A stretch of DNA of 64,000 nt, taken from contig JAKCOZ010000008.1 of NCBI GenBank assembly GCA_022605955.1, positions 24,429,083 through 24,493,082 on the forward strand, given 5' to 3'. Below the pieces are notes generated by a model. That model did not search any database, had not been told where the DNA came from, and saw only the letters and a program-made list of their open reading frames with translations. The DNA is from Rallus limicola (Eukaryota; Chordata; Aves; Gruiformes; Rallidae). The position numbers were made by a program, and so were the translations under genes. Shown piece by piece: positions 1-12,132 of this stretch (positions are counted from its first letter, which is position 1; every line of letters starts with the position of its first letter).

Positions 1-84
1 CAAGGAAGGAGAAGAAAGTGATTTAAATAATTTCAAGCACTTTAAACTAGTTTTGAAGGAGGAGAAAGCTAGAAATAGGGTCTT

Positions 85-720
85 TAGAGGTAAACCTGGG
101 GGCCACATGACAATATTTTGAGGGATGGTTTGCAAGCAAGGTCCTTTGGCCTGCTCTCTCAGTGGAGGTAGAGGATGAAGATCCATGTGACAGCAAAGAT
201 ACAAGGGTTATTGATGTGTTAGAAACCATAGAAGTGCCTGAGAATGGTTATGTAGAAATTAGGGCTTCTTCCCCCAAGATGGTGGCAGGATCAACAGCCA
301 AACTGAAGTGCATCTCCACCAATGCATACAGCATGGGCAACAACAGGAGGAGCTGGAAGCCAGTGCAGCTGGAAAACTATTCTATTGTTGTCATCACGGT
401 AACGTGGTGGGATGACTCATACAGCTAGAGTGCTGCAAGGGATGACTATAGACTATTTAGGAGGAATAGGCAAGGAAGGAGCAGTGGTGGGGTGGCCCTG
501 TGTGTTTGGAGTGTTTTGATTGCCTAGAGTTAGTGATGATGACAATAGGATTGAGTGCTTACGGGAAAGAATCAGGGAGATCAACAAGGCAGGTGTGGTG
601 GGATGATGTTACAGGCCACCCAACCAGGATGAAGAGGCAGATGAAATATTCTATAAGCAGCTAGGCCTTGTTTTTGGAGGGGACTCTTAACTTACCATAT
701 ATCTGCTGGAAATACATTTC
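85..720 (+). mobile_element. CR1 LINE fragment, start of ORF2 (endonuclease region)
   Basis: Conceptual translation from about 160 gives a frame resembling avian CR1 ORF2: an ENGYVEIRASSP-like stretch, then KLKCISTNAYSMGN and ITVTWWDDS. These correspond to the family's usual leader and to the NA-SMGN and I-TETWWD motifs of the apurinic-type endonuclease. Further downstream, broken into other frames, are pieces like YRPPNQDEEADEIFYKQL and ICWK. Stops and frameshifts make it inactive. No reverse transcriptase region or CR1 3' end follows, and the similarity stops near 720. The left boundary is uncertain and may extend to the window edge. Confidence 0.8.
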
Positions 721-2737
721 TATATAATCTGTCTCACAGAACAATTAAAGTCTGTTCTTGGTATGGCTTATCTTAACATACAGGGATGTATAAGCGTAGC
801 TGAAATAGTATTGTTGAGTCTGATTTTTCAAAGAGAAAATGTTATTCTATTTAAAAAACAAAATATACAAGGCCATTAAGTATGAATTCAAAGCACACTT
901 TGTCTTGATTTGCTTTAATAATAAACATTAAATACTATGTGTTTACTGGATATACAGTGCAAACTCTCAAAATTATTTAAAACCATGTCCTTTTAAACTG
1001 TAGATTTGAGAGGTGTTGGATATAGCAAAGTTTGGAATTCACCCTAATTTTTTAACTAGATGGTAAGTTTTGACATTGCAGTGAGTAGTGGAGCTTGTTT
1101 TTAGCTTTCTGTGTGAGGCAAAATGTTTGCTACAGACTGCAAAAAATTATCTACCTACTTTTTTATTGGGTAAGCACAGGTCTGCCACAACTTGTGGAGA
1201 ATGTAAATTTGTTATATATCCCAAATTAAACAACTATTCTTGAATCATTTAACATACATTTATTTATCTGTCTGGAGAGTTTGGTTAGGGAGGCAAGAAC
1301 AAAGTATTTAACCAAAAGGAGAAAAAAAACCCTTCTTATATTAAAAAATATTAAAGATTTCATGCCACTGCAGAAAGTTTCCAGTAATTTTTGCTATTTA
1401 TAAATATATCTAAAAGGAGAAACAGTAAAAACAAAAGCCAACCACTTATCCCACACACAAAATAGGAGACTAAAGTGGATGACAGATTATCAGCAAGATT
1501 GAAGAATGCCCAGATGAGCATAACCTTGAAAATGGAGCTGTTATTTTTGGCAGAGAAATCATAAATTATAAGAATATGCAAATAAAGTTGTAAAAAGTAT
1601 GAACTGGGTACACTGGTTTTCCACTTTTGTTGGGTAAAGTACATGGATACTAAATTCAGTTTGATAGGTAATGCTTCTTAACAAAATCTGTGGAATTACT
1701 GCCATGAGTTAAGGCTCAGAATTTAATGGTATTCTAAAAAGGCTAAACATTTTAAACAAATAGTGAGAATCTAAGCAGCTTTAAGTCTTTTTCATATGTT
1801 TCTGCCTTGCATTTATTCTTAATTTGTCCATGATGAAGTTTTATGCCCATTATTATATGAAGTGTTTTGTATTGTCCACTGTAATCAATTTCACTGGATT
1901 ATTTGGGATATTGGTTCTATTTAGGATACAGAAACAATGTTATTATATAACACATCTCCTGTATCCTTTGAAATGCTTACTGCACAAATTTGTGTTGGTC
2001 TTTCAAGGAGAAGGAATTCTCTTCAATGATTTCAGCCTGCTTGTTTTCATGGGTGTCATTTTCCTAATGGCATGGAGTGACTCTCAGAAGGGGTGGAATG
2101 ATTGAGCATGCAGAAGGTCTGAGAAGCAAGCTCTGGTGGAAGAGTAGTGTGTAGCCAGCCTAAACTGGTGAAGATATTGTTTTTGCAGCCTTTTTCATCA
2201 GGTTCTCAGTGCATTGCCATAATAGCAGTCTTTTCCTAAAAGAAAGAAGAAATTCTTTCTGACTATATGTTCATCTGTATAAATCAGTCAATATGGATAA
2301 TAGAAGATTAAAAGTTTTCTGTATACTCTGGATCTCTGTTAGAGCTGTCTGTCAGTGATAGTAATTAAACCATCTTCAAATTAAGGACACTTGATAGGAT
2401 GAGTTAATAGAGCTATTGTAAATCATTACCATGTTGTGATCTGCTTAAAACTTAAATTTTAGATTTTTTAAAAAATACATGTGCAGTCTTTACATTTTTA
2501 AAATTGGAAAAATAACACAGATATAAGAAGATGAATCCAGTTTTGATGACTGAAGCAAGAGGGGGGTTTTTTTCTCTTCTGTATACATGTCTAAACTAAT
2601 ATATACCAAATGCAGAGATCCTTGAAAACAAAATTTTCCCTGTAATGAGCCTGATCTAAACATTTGTAGCATATTAAGACACCTCATTATAAGTGAGGTT
2701 TAGAAATTGAATGTATTGTACAAGATAGGCTCTGTGT

Positions 2738-2801
2738 GAAGCCAGGAGTTGGACTTGATCTTTAGGGGTCCCTTCCAACTCAGGATACTCTGTGATTCTA
2801 T
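2738..2801 (+). mobile_element. CR1 LINE 3' end, + orientation
   Basis: A short segment has the usual CR1 tail: 'gttggacttgatc', then 'ggtcccttccaactc', then 'ctgtgattctat'. Only the last 60 or so bases of the element are recognisable, which is typical of 5'-truncated CR1 copies. It lies in ABI2 intron 1, in the same orientation as the gene. Confidence 0.85.
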
Positions 2802-5292
2802 AAATTGTCTCGCTTGTTCAACAGGTGGATGATTAATGCTGTGATCTAAATTAACCATTTATACATACATATAAAGAAGAAATTTTTCATTAAGCTAACA
2901 AGTAGGGAATACTGTGCCAGTAATCGACTAGTTTTCTAGAAAGGCTGTTTAAAAGTACTGTAAAGAGAAGGGGATTCTGCTTTTGCTTATTTTCTTATGA
3001 TGAACGAAGGTTACTATTTTCCTTCTATTTCACTTCCCATTAAATTTTCAGCACCAGTTTTTGATCTGAAGTTCAGGGTTCAATTGGGGATGTAGTGCAG
3101 AGTTACTACATAAGTATGACTTCATTTTATTTTTTTGTTTCTGTTAGGGAGAGAAAGGATAGTCTTTCTGTGGTAGTTTTTGAACTGATTTGATTTTAGT
3201 TTTCAGGCCTCTTGGCATTACCCCATGGTAGATACTATATGCAGTGAAACTGTCACAGAAGGTTCAAAAGCCAAACATTCTGAAAATGGCATTTGTTGTT
3301 GAGGCTCTGCTTTTTGGCTAATCAAATAGATGCCATTCTTTTCATTACATGCCCCTGCACAAATCAATCACAACTTGAGCAGTCAGCTGCTTCTACCTGA
3401 TACTTTTGGTTTTAAGAAAGACAACACAGCTCTTATGTGATGCTTTTCATTTCGAAATATCATACTTCACAAATCAGAGTAAGCACTACTTTTGTTTACA
3501 AACAGTGGAAGGAGATTTTTTCTCAAGGATATTTTGGGTTGCATTTTATATGCACTTACGGCTGTGTTTGAACACAGTCCTTCAAGAATTATTTGCATAT
3601 ATTTCTTCTACTGAATGTAGAGAGGAAAAAGGGTGGTATTTTCTGTGTTTCAAGGACAAGCTATTCAGCAAGATAACTGGAAGATGGTATTACAAAAAAG
3701 CCAGTTGTTCATGTCTAGGAAAGTGGAGGTTTGGAGGTTATGCCACTGGTGGCCATTCTGCAAAATGGAAAGAATTGTTTGTCTACAAAGCAGCTTGAAG
3801 ATTCCTGCTTTCTCTGTGCCTCTCTGTCTTAAAGCTTCCCTATCATTCATATCTTAAAACTCTCCTTTTTTGATTTTTTTTTTTTTGTTTGTTTTATTTA
3901 TGGCCATAACTAGATAGGTAGAGAGGTGATACTACTTAAAGAAAAGGACCTTTGTGCAGCACTTAAATTCATTAGGGTATAGAGAGAAGACTTTTTTTCT
4001 CATGGTAGTAGAACTTACAACAATCAATATGACAATGTGAAAATGAATGCACATTAAAAAAATGAAAGAATGCAAGAGAACCTTTTGTGACATAGAAAAG
4101 ACAGCATTTGAAATATTCTTACTTTGTTGCATCTCTCTAATGTTTCTGCTCTTGCAAAAGCAAAGAGCTGCCAGAACAAGAACACTGTTGAAACTGGGTC
4201 AATAAGTGAAGTTTGAGAATCTCATTCTGTGTTACAGTAAATGTAAACACAAAGGTGGGGATCCTTCATATCCAGTAAAGCATCTCAGAACTGCTGTGAG
4301 AGGAATCTTGTGTTCTTTCACAAGTTGGCAGTGTTGCTTTTTATTTTTATCCTATAATCTTTCACTTCTGTAACTTCAGTGTAAGACCATTACACTATCT
4401 AAGCCTAATGGTGTGAGTAGTCACTACGTTACAATATAGTGTGATTATAGGTATGCTTTTAAGTTGTAGGCATGCTGTTGGTGCCCTTTAAGTAGGCTGG
4501 CTTCAGTACTCCACATCATGCTTCCGTCCTTAATGATCTATTTTATGTCTGAGAGCTCTTGCCATTTTGAGAGTTACCAGAATGTCTAAAGCTATCTGGT
4601 ATTGCTGCTGGATTTGGATATGCTGAAGTTAGGCCTATATGGGGAACAGCATAATAATTTTTAACTACATGGTTAAAGTTACTTTTTACTGAAATATTTG
4701 TGACCCAGTTTAGATTGTATTGCAGGAAGGAGTTGTAGTCTGTATTTTCTCTGAAAATTGTGCGTAAACATTTACTTTTAAGACTATTGCATCTAAAAAA
4801 GTTAATTAGTAGGAATTTTTTAGGTGAGGGTAATAATGGATTGATTTACTTCATGAAAGTTCTGAGTTTAAGTTTTGTTGGGCTACTCTGGATGTGGCGG
4901 CTGTAGGGGAAAAATAACAGTACATTTTTAGCTTCTGCCAGGATGCCTGTGACAGATGGTGTCTTGCCTGTCCAATATGAATTCTTCCCACTCCATAAAT
5001 ATTGGTTGGAGGAAAAAAAATGGTGTTCCATAGCTTTAAAAAAAAAAATCCTGGTTGCTATAGGAGTGACTAAGGTATATTTATACAGATATTGGGCAGA
5101 ACACCACTAGTACGTGCAGAAATCAGAATCTGAACATATCTAAAAGGTCCTGGTTGAAGCCTGGCTGACATCAGACAGAGGGAACAAAAAATGTGTGCAT
5201 GTTTAGGGGGAATAATGTTGAAATAGTCCCTGCAAGTGCTTTTGTGGTAAAAAAAGTTATTTACTGGAAGCTGAGGTCTAGAACATATAAGT

Positions 5293-5838
5293 ACAGAATA
5301 GTTCAGGTTGGAAGGGACCTTAAAGCTCATGTAGTTCCAATGCCCCTGCCATGGGTAGGGTCATCCTCCACTAGACCAGGTTGCCTGGCTCACCCAGCCT
5401 GGCCTTGAGCACTTCCAAGGAGGGATCTTCTACAGCTTCTCTGGGCAACTTGTGCCAGTGCCTCACCACCCTCAGGGAAAAGAATTTTTCCTAATACCTG
5501 ACCTAAATCTACCCACATTCAGCTTAAGGCCCTTATGCTGTCACAACATGCCCTCCTATAAAGTCCCTCTCCATCTTTCATGTAGGCCCTCTTTAGATAC
5601 CAGAAGGCTGCTATAAGGTCGTCTTGGAGACGTTATCAGGCAGAACTTCTTTAGGCTGAACAACCCCCAACTCTCAGTCTGTCTTCATGGGAGAGGTGCT
5701 GCAACCCTCCAGTCATCTTTATGGCCTTCCTCTGGACTCATTCCAAGAGATCTGTGTCTTTCTTGTGCTGGGGACCCCAGAGCTGGATGCAGGACTCCTA
5801 ATGAAAGTAGAGGAGGAGAATCACCTCCCTCCACTTTG
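5293..5838 (-). mobile_element. CR1 LINE 3' region, - orientation
   Basis: Read on the + strand this begins 'acagaatagttcaggttgg' followed by 'aagggacctt', the reverse complement of the CR1 tail. It continues through the usual CR1 3' sequence ('ctggccttgagcacttccaa', 'ttcctaatacctgacctaaa', 'gaccccagagctggatgcag') to about 5838. At about 545 bp it is the longest clear CR1 copy in the window. Short open frames within it are CR1-derived and not genes. Confidence 0.93.
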
Positions 5839-8800
5839 TCACATGATTAATATGTGTGCAAAGACAGGCAGCTGCCAAGTTTTGGACAGTACAGAATAAT
5901 ACTCTATACTACTTTCAGAGGCCTTAATGATTCATGTATCTGTACTTTCTTGAAACATCCTTTCAGCTTTTGTGAAAGCAAACTTTATTGGCACAGACTT
6001 GGAAGAACTTATTGTGCCATATTATGTGCTGCCTACCTTTCATTTTATAATTACTGTCAAGTTTCTAGAGCTCTGTCTTGTGTTGGATCCCAAATAATTT
6101 GATTGTCTGCTTCTTTGCAGTGTATGCTAATAGAACTATGTCCTTGGCTGCTGCCTCTATATAGGGTCCTGTACAGACATTTGCTCCTGGATGTAACTGG
6201 GGTATTGATGAAGTTGTGTTTTTCAAAGAGTCTTAGCATGTAATTTTGTGTGGCATTCATACAAGTTATATTTAAGTGCTGTCTGCAACGAACTTCTAAT
6301 TAATGTTAGAACAAAGGAACTTCAACTTTTTAGAAATAGCAGCTCTTGTTTGGTGTTGCTGGCATTCTCATGGGGTTAGTCATGTTCATTTCAGTTTATT
6401 AACCTCCTGTAGTCTTGATGCAAAGAAAGTATTTGGCACATTATTTACTTTCTTTATGTGAATGAGTAAAAGCAACCATGTAGAATTCATAGAAAGTTAT
6501 GCAGTGGTGTCCAGTTTCATCATTTTAGTGATCAGGTAATAACGTTTTGCTTTTAGACAGGAATCTTAAACATTCACTGTATGAAGTCCTTCATACTGTT
6601 CTGAAGGAATTTTGAGGAAAACACAGTTTCTTTGGGCTTATACTGACTTGATGTTCTGCACTGTGATCCTTTGTAGCTAAGCAAGAGAATCCTTACCACT
6701 GTTAGGTTATGTTTTTCCAGCTCTGGCTTTTCTTTAGTAAACAGAAAACTCTCCAGATTGCCACAGAGACATTCTGAAACACTCTGTGACCTGTAATACG
6801 ATGACAGTGTTTTCCAGCCTGGGAAATGTTAGAATTATGGTATGTGGAGAAAAACTGCCCCTATCATTGGGGTTTTTTTATCAACCATATTAGTTTTTAA
6901 ACCTCTGTGAGATATGTGTTAATTCTTAAAAGAAGTAATTGGCTGATTTGCAGAATGAAATATTCTTTAAGTTGTGAGGAGATAACTGCATTACAGTTGC
7001 AGTGTAGTTAACATGGGAGATTAAATGCACATCCTGTAATGTCAGAATCTTTATATTGCTTAAAAAAGTGAGTTACCACTGGCACAGAATAGTCTCTGGG
7101 CAGTAAACACTGCAGTAAGTGCTTACTGTGAATATAGGTCATGCTAAGGAAAATGTGCATATAAAATACAGATCTCACTGGAAATAATTACAGAAATCTT
7201 GATGCTGCGGTGTTAAGTTATATGCTGCAGGTTGAATACAGTGACTTTGCTTGTTGTTCTTGAGCTACATAGCAATTGGCAGAAGATTTACTTCTAATTT
7301 TGAAGAAAATGGACCAAAACTGCTGATTAAACTGGGAAGGGAATAACTGCTAATTACAGTGTCTGCAAAAAAGGGTTTCTTTTGCTTATTTTCTGAGATT
7401 CTTAATTGTAGCAGCATAGCAAAGTTTGCAGGCGTCTTTTCATTTTAACTAGCTCAACCTTCTGTGTTTTTATGTGTTGACAATTGTATTTCAAACATGA
7501 ACAAAACTGCTGAACTTCTGAAAGACCCTTATTTCTAGCAGTCTACCCTTCAGAATTAGGCTGGGACTCCTCTCTTGAGGACTTGACTTTTATATGTATA
7601 AAATGTCCACTAGTTTCTCAAGGAGTGCAAAACAGATTGAGAGGCTGGAATCACATTCTCACTCTGCAAGTACTGTGGTGGGAGAGCAAAGGCTTTCCAG
7701 CAGCTTGTGTTCCCTGGGCTACCTTACTACTTGTACAGTGCCTGCTGAAACGGAACTGTGCACCAGTGCTCAATGGCAGCCTGATGTGGTTGTGGTCATC
7801 TCCATGTTTGCCTGCCTCTCTTTTAGAAGCTGTTGGCTGAATAGGGTGTATCTCTTCCCTTCATATGCTGCAGTTACAGTCTGGCAATTACAAGCTGTCC
7901 TGCCATCTGACTAATTGCATTAGTACATTAGGGTGTAAACTGTGATGGTGGATGACATGGCTGCACATCCTACTTAGCTTTTCTTCCTATGAGATTGTAA
8001 TGTCTGGCAGTGGACACTTGGAAGCAGAGCCTGCTTCTACTGCCACAGATAACTACTGTGATTCTAAATTAAAACCATTAGTTGGCCCCAGTCATTGCTG
8101 TGTAACGAATTGAGAATTTATAGTGGAATGAAGAAACTGGCCAAGATGGGAAATAACTCAGTTACATAAACCCCTGTGACTGGATGTTTTGGGATACTGA
8201 AATAGACATCCTTTCTTGGAAGTGGTAGGTTTTGTCTGTTCATTAGATAAAGCTAAGGAGAAAACAATTGGTGCAAATAATCTTTTTTGTATAGCAGAAT
8301 GTAATTACTGTATGATTGTAACTAACTTCATAAGGCCATTTTGCAAATGCTATTATGACTTGTTTTATTTTTATCAAGTAGCTGTAAAATCAACTTTGAG
8401 TTGAGTTGAATTAATCGGTAGTTTTTACCTGTACATTAGGTGAAAACTGCACGCTAAAGCATTGTTGGTGTATGAAGAATTATAGGACAGCAGGTACATG
8501 AGATGATAGAGTTAAACCTTTGGATCTTTGCTGTTTGAGATTTTGTTCAGCACATTAGTATTGATGTAGTCTTTTATGGCATAGTCTTGGCCACAAATAT
8601 GTTGATTTTGTACTGGTATTAAAACCAAAATTGGCCTTGCATTTGGAACTCCAATAATAATTATGTTGTTGTATGAACTAGAAAATGATCCAATTCTCTC
8701 AGCTGCATTACTGCAGAAGAACTAACACATTAAGGTAAAGCATGCATTGATTAATGGAATGAGCAGTGAGTCTTAAATGCAGTGGGGAATAGTTTCTCTC

Positions 8801-9008
8801 GCTGCTTGCTTCTCAAGCAAGAGCTACATTTGATGCTGTAAAGCAGTGATGAGTAACTATTAATACAACTACATGTTAACTACATTACAGATGCAAATAC
8901 ACTGGGTTGCTCTCATGCTGTTAAGTTTCTTAGGAAATATCATGTAAAACTAATTTATATGTTGAACAATCTTTATAATAATGTTGTCTAGTAGGTGCAG
9001 CATGCCCT

Positions 9009-9080
9009 GTTTTTTTTTATTTTTGGGGGTTTTGGGGTGGGTTTTGTTTTGGTGGGGTTTTTTGGGGTTGTTTTTTTTTG
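9009..9080 (+). repeat. GT-rich low-complexity tract
   Basis: About 70 bases made almost only of G and T runs (G5, G4, G3, G4 and G4 blocks separated by T runs) in ABI2 intron 1. In the transcript it would be a G/U-rich stretch. The G blocks could support a quadruplex, but one loop is about 12 nt long, so it is not a canonical motif. Confidence 0.7.
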
Positions 9081-12000
9081 CTAAACACGACTTTGGTTTT
9101 ACTTTCAGAGAAAAGGAACTTGCTGGTTTTGGAGAGCAGGAAATTTGCATGTGAAAATTGGTTGTCTGTGGTTGTGAATGTATGGAAATAAATGCTAAGT
9201 TTGATCCTGGTGACAATTAAGGGAAGCAGATGACAGATTTGTTGCAATGATGCTGGCAGCATGAAAACAGGGATGCAAGTGATTAGATGTCAGGAAAGCT
9301 TCCTTGTCCACTGCTATTTATCATTTGTTAGTTTTGCCCTCACTGGCAGCCTTGAATTCAGGATCTGTTTTTAAAAAGCTGATTTTCCATGTAGGAGGTT
9401 AGACTTTGTGTACAATTTTTTGAAAGGTAGCTTCCCTATCTGTTAATCAAACCTATATTTTGAGGCTCAGCACAGAAATGAAAATACCAAATGAATCAAT
9501 TGTGATGAAAACAAAAAACTTCAACATAATGCGAATGACCTGATATTTATTTATGCTGAGGTTCAGCTGGCTTAAAAATCAGAATGACACATTTATGATC
9601 AGGAAATTCTATTGACATGTAGTTCATCGTTACAGTTTTCTAATAATCAAAACCAGAACAACCTGGTGTAAAAGACTTTACAGAACTATGAATACTGAAC
9701 ATACTCCTCAGCTAGTATACCTGTTATTAGCATGCAGATAAATTAAGCCAAATTATAATAATAATTTAATAACAAATGGAAATAACCTTATTTGTCTTTA
9801 TATGCATATTGGTGGAATATGATTAATTCAGTTAACCCTGCATTTGGAAATGGCTTTTCTTTCTCAATATCACATTTCTTGCTCTTTGAATGCTGTTTGA
9901 ATTACAAAATCTAGTGATGGCTTTTATGCAGTGTTAATTCTAAAATGGGTATCTTCTGTAATACTTGTTAGTCCTAAATTCCAAAATTTCTTATGCAGCT
10001 TTATTGATTGCTGTGCTTAGATTACTGTGTGAGCTCAGCTCCAAAGGTGATGTGTTTGATTTGATTTCAAATATACAGAACTCATGGTGCTATGAGAGTA
10101 GTTGTAATCCCCGTTCTTTCGAGTTGTATTCAAAAGAATTTACTTCACATTTAAAGGTATTTAAATTTTAAGAGCACTTTGTGTAAACACAAAGTTAAAT
10201 GCTTTCATTTAGGTGATGAGGAGAGACTTTGGATGAAACTGTGAAGAAAGGTACTTTTCAGTTTCACAGATGTTTATAATGTTTTAGGGATTAGGTGCCC
10301 AACTGTAACCCCTGTCTGTGTCTGGAGGGTCCAACAACAACTCAAGTTTCATTGTAGTGCTGATTGTTATATTGGGTATTGTCACTTCTGAGAGTAGTTC
10401 ACTGGTGGACTAGGAGCTTAATGCGCTCCGTTCTTCACAGGTGGGACAGAGTTGTCAAGCAGGTTACTTTAATTACAGTTACCTGTCTGGATAAGATCAT
10501 GTTAAAATTATTGTGAAGTAAAAATATTCTACGTCCAAAGTCTACAGCTGCCATTTCTACTAGGTTGTAAGTGGAATTACCAGTTCCATTAATCTTGCTG
10601 GTTCCCCTGTTGTGTGATCTCAGTGCATCTTGCTTCTGTAGTATTTTGACTACAGAATAATAGCAAGTTGTCAGAGAACTTACCAGTGGGTTTGTGGAAT
10701 TAACATGTAATTAATTCATAATGTTTAGGGTGTAGAAAATTTATAAATGGACAACATAACTACCATCTCTCCTTGATTTTAAGATTTGAGTAGGGTCACA
10801 AAGCAATCAAGCTAGCCTTCTCTCTTCCTAAAGTAACAGCAGCAATAATAACATGAATGGGCAATTATATAGAGAAAAATGTTACAAATAGAGATGAATA
10901 GTTTAGAGATGATTGTATTACATTTGACAGAGAACAAAAAAATCTCCCCCCATGCCAAGTACTTTGGAGCTCTGGTTATACTAAGAACATGCCGACTGGG
11001 TCCTTTGTTCAGTGCACTAATAGAATACTTGGATCTTCCTGCACATTGGAAAGGGAAATTCTGAGGTTTTCTCATAGTTCTGTGGCATTTGTTTTTTCAG
11101 GAGCTCTGGGAAATCTCATTTCCTTCTGTTCTAATATGCCAGTGATTGCTTCTGCTTTTTCATGCTTTTTTCAACTGCATGTTCTAACCCAACTACGTGG
11201 GAATTGTATGGTACGTGTTTTTCATGCTGAGAATAAGTGGTTCCGGTAGTAAAGGAGTAGTAGATAGATATTCGTTAGTAAGTAAGCATTTAATGAGATA
11301 GCTTTTTAAGAGAGAAAGCTATTGTATTTTTCACTGACAGTTATGTAACTTTTTGGCATGATTTTGGCGTAATTATTGGATTAATGATGCTCAGTTTTCT
11401 TCTCAATCATTTTTTTCTAGCTTATGAAAGGACCTCAGAAAGCACTTGGATGGGCTAAGCAAATACCATCTGTGCAGTTGAATAAATGTGTGTAAAATAT
11501 TTAATTATGTATGAGGCTTTCAGTAACTTCAAGGAATTCAGCAACAATTAAAATGGAAAGGATGATATAAAAGCTCAATCTTCTATCTTTCACAGGAAAA
11601 CTGAAGTATGCTTTGTCAGGATCACAGTTGGGCACGTTGAACTCTGTGGCATGCAGTTTTGTTCTTGAGGCTTCTTGAAGCTGATGCAACCTCAACAGAA
11701 AGCTGAGGGGTTTTGCTTATTAGTCTTAGGACAAATATCTGCTAGGGCTTCTATTAACAGTAATCAAAAGACAGGACTGTTATATTGATTAAATGAAACT
11801 GATTTTCTGTTTCATTCTTAAGATTTCACTGTTACATTTTTGTTATGTCTATTAAAGAGTTTTATTTCACTAAACAGTACTGTTTTGAACACTAGCAAGA
11901 GATGTTTTATATGATTAGGTTCTGGACACATCTTTCAGTGTAGTTAGTCCCATGTCAAACTATTAAACCTCAGCTTCCACTTCAACACCTAAATATTTCT

Positions 12001-12108
12001 CTGTAAATGCACAAAGAATTGATGTGAGGATGAACTGAGATTTTTCCATTCAGAATGAATTTTTCTATGAGTTTTTAGGTTTGATAGTTGTGAGTGATAA
12101 TAGGCAAC

Positions 12109-12132
12109 GTGAGGAAAACGGTTTTTCCTCAC
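12109..12132. repeat. perfect 10-bp hairpin with 4-nt loop
   Basis: GTGAGGAAAA at 12109-12118 is followed by a 4-base gap and then its exact reverse complement TTTTCCTCAC at 12123-12132. A second short pair, TTGATAGT near 12081 and ACTATCAA ending near 12138, partly brackets it. No function is assigned. Confidence 0.6.

Noticed and set aside
9017..9080. G-quadruplex in the intron 1 GT-rich tract
   Set aside because: G blocks are present, but one loop is longer than usual limits. Left as a low-complexity repeat.
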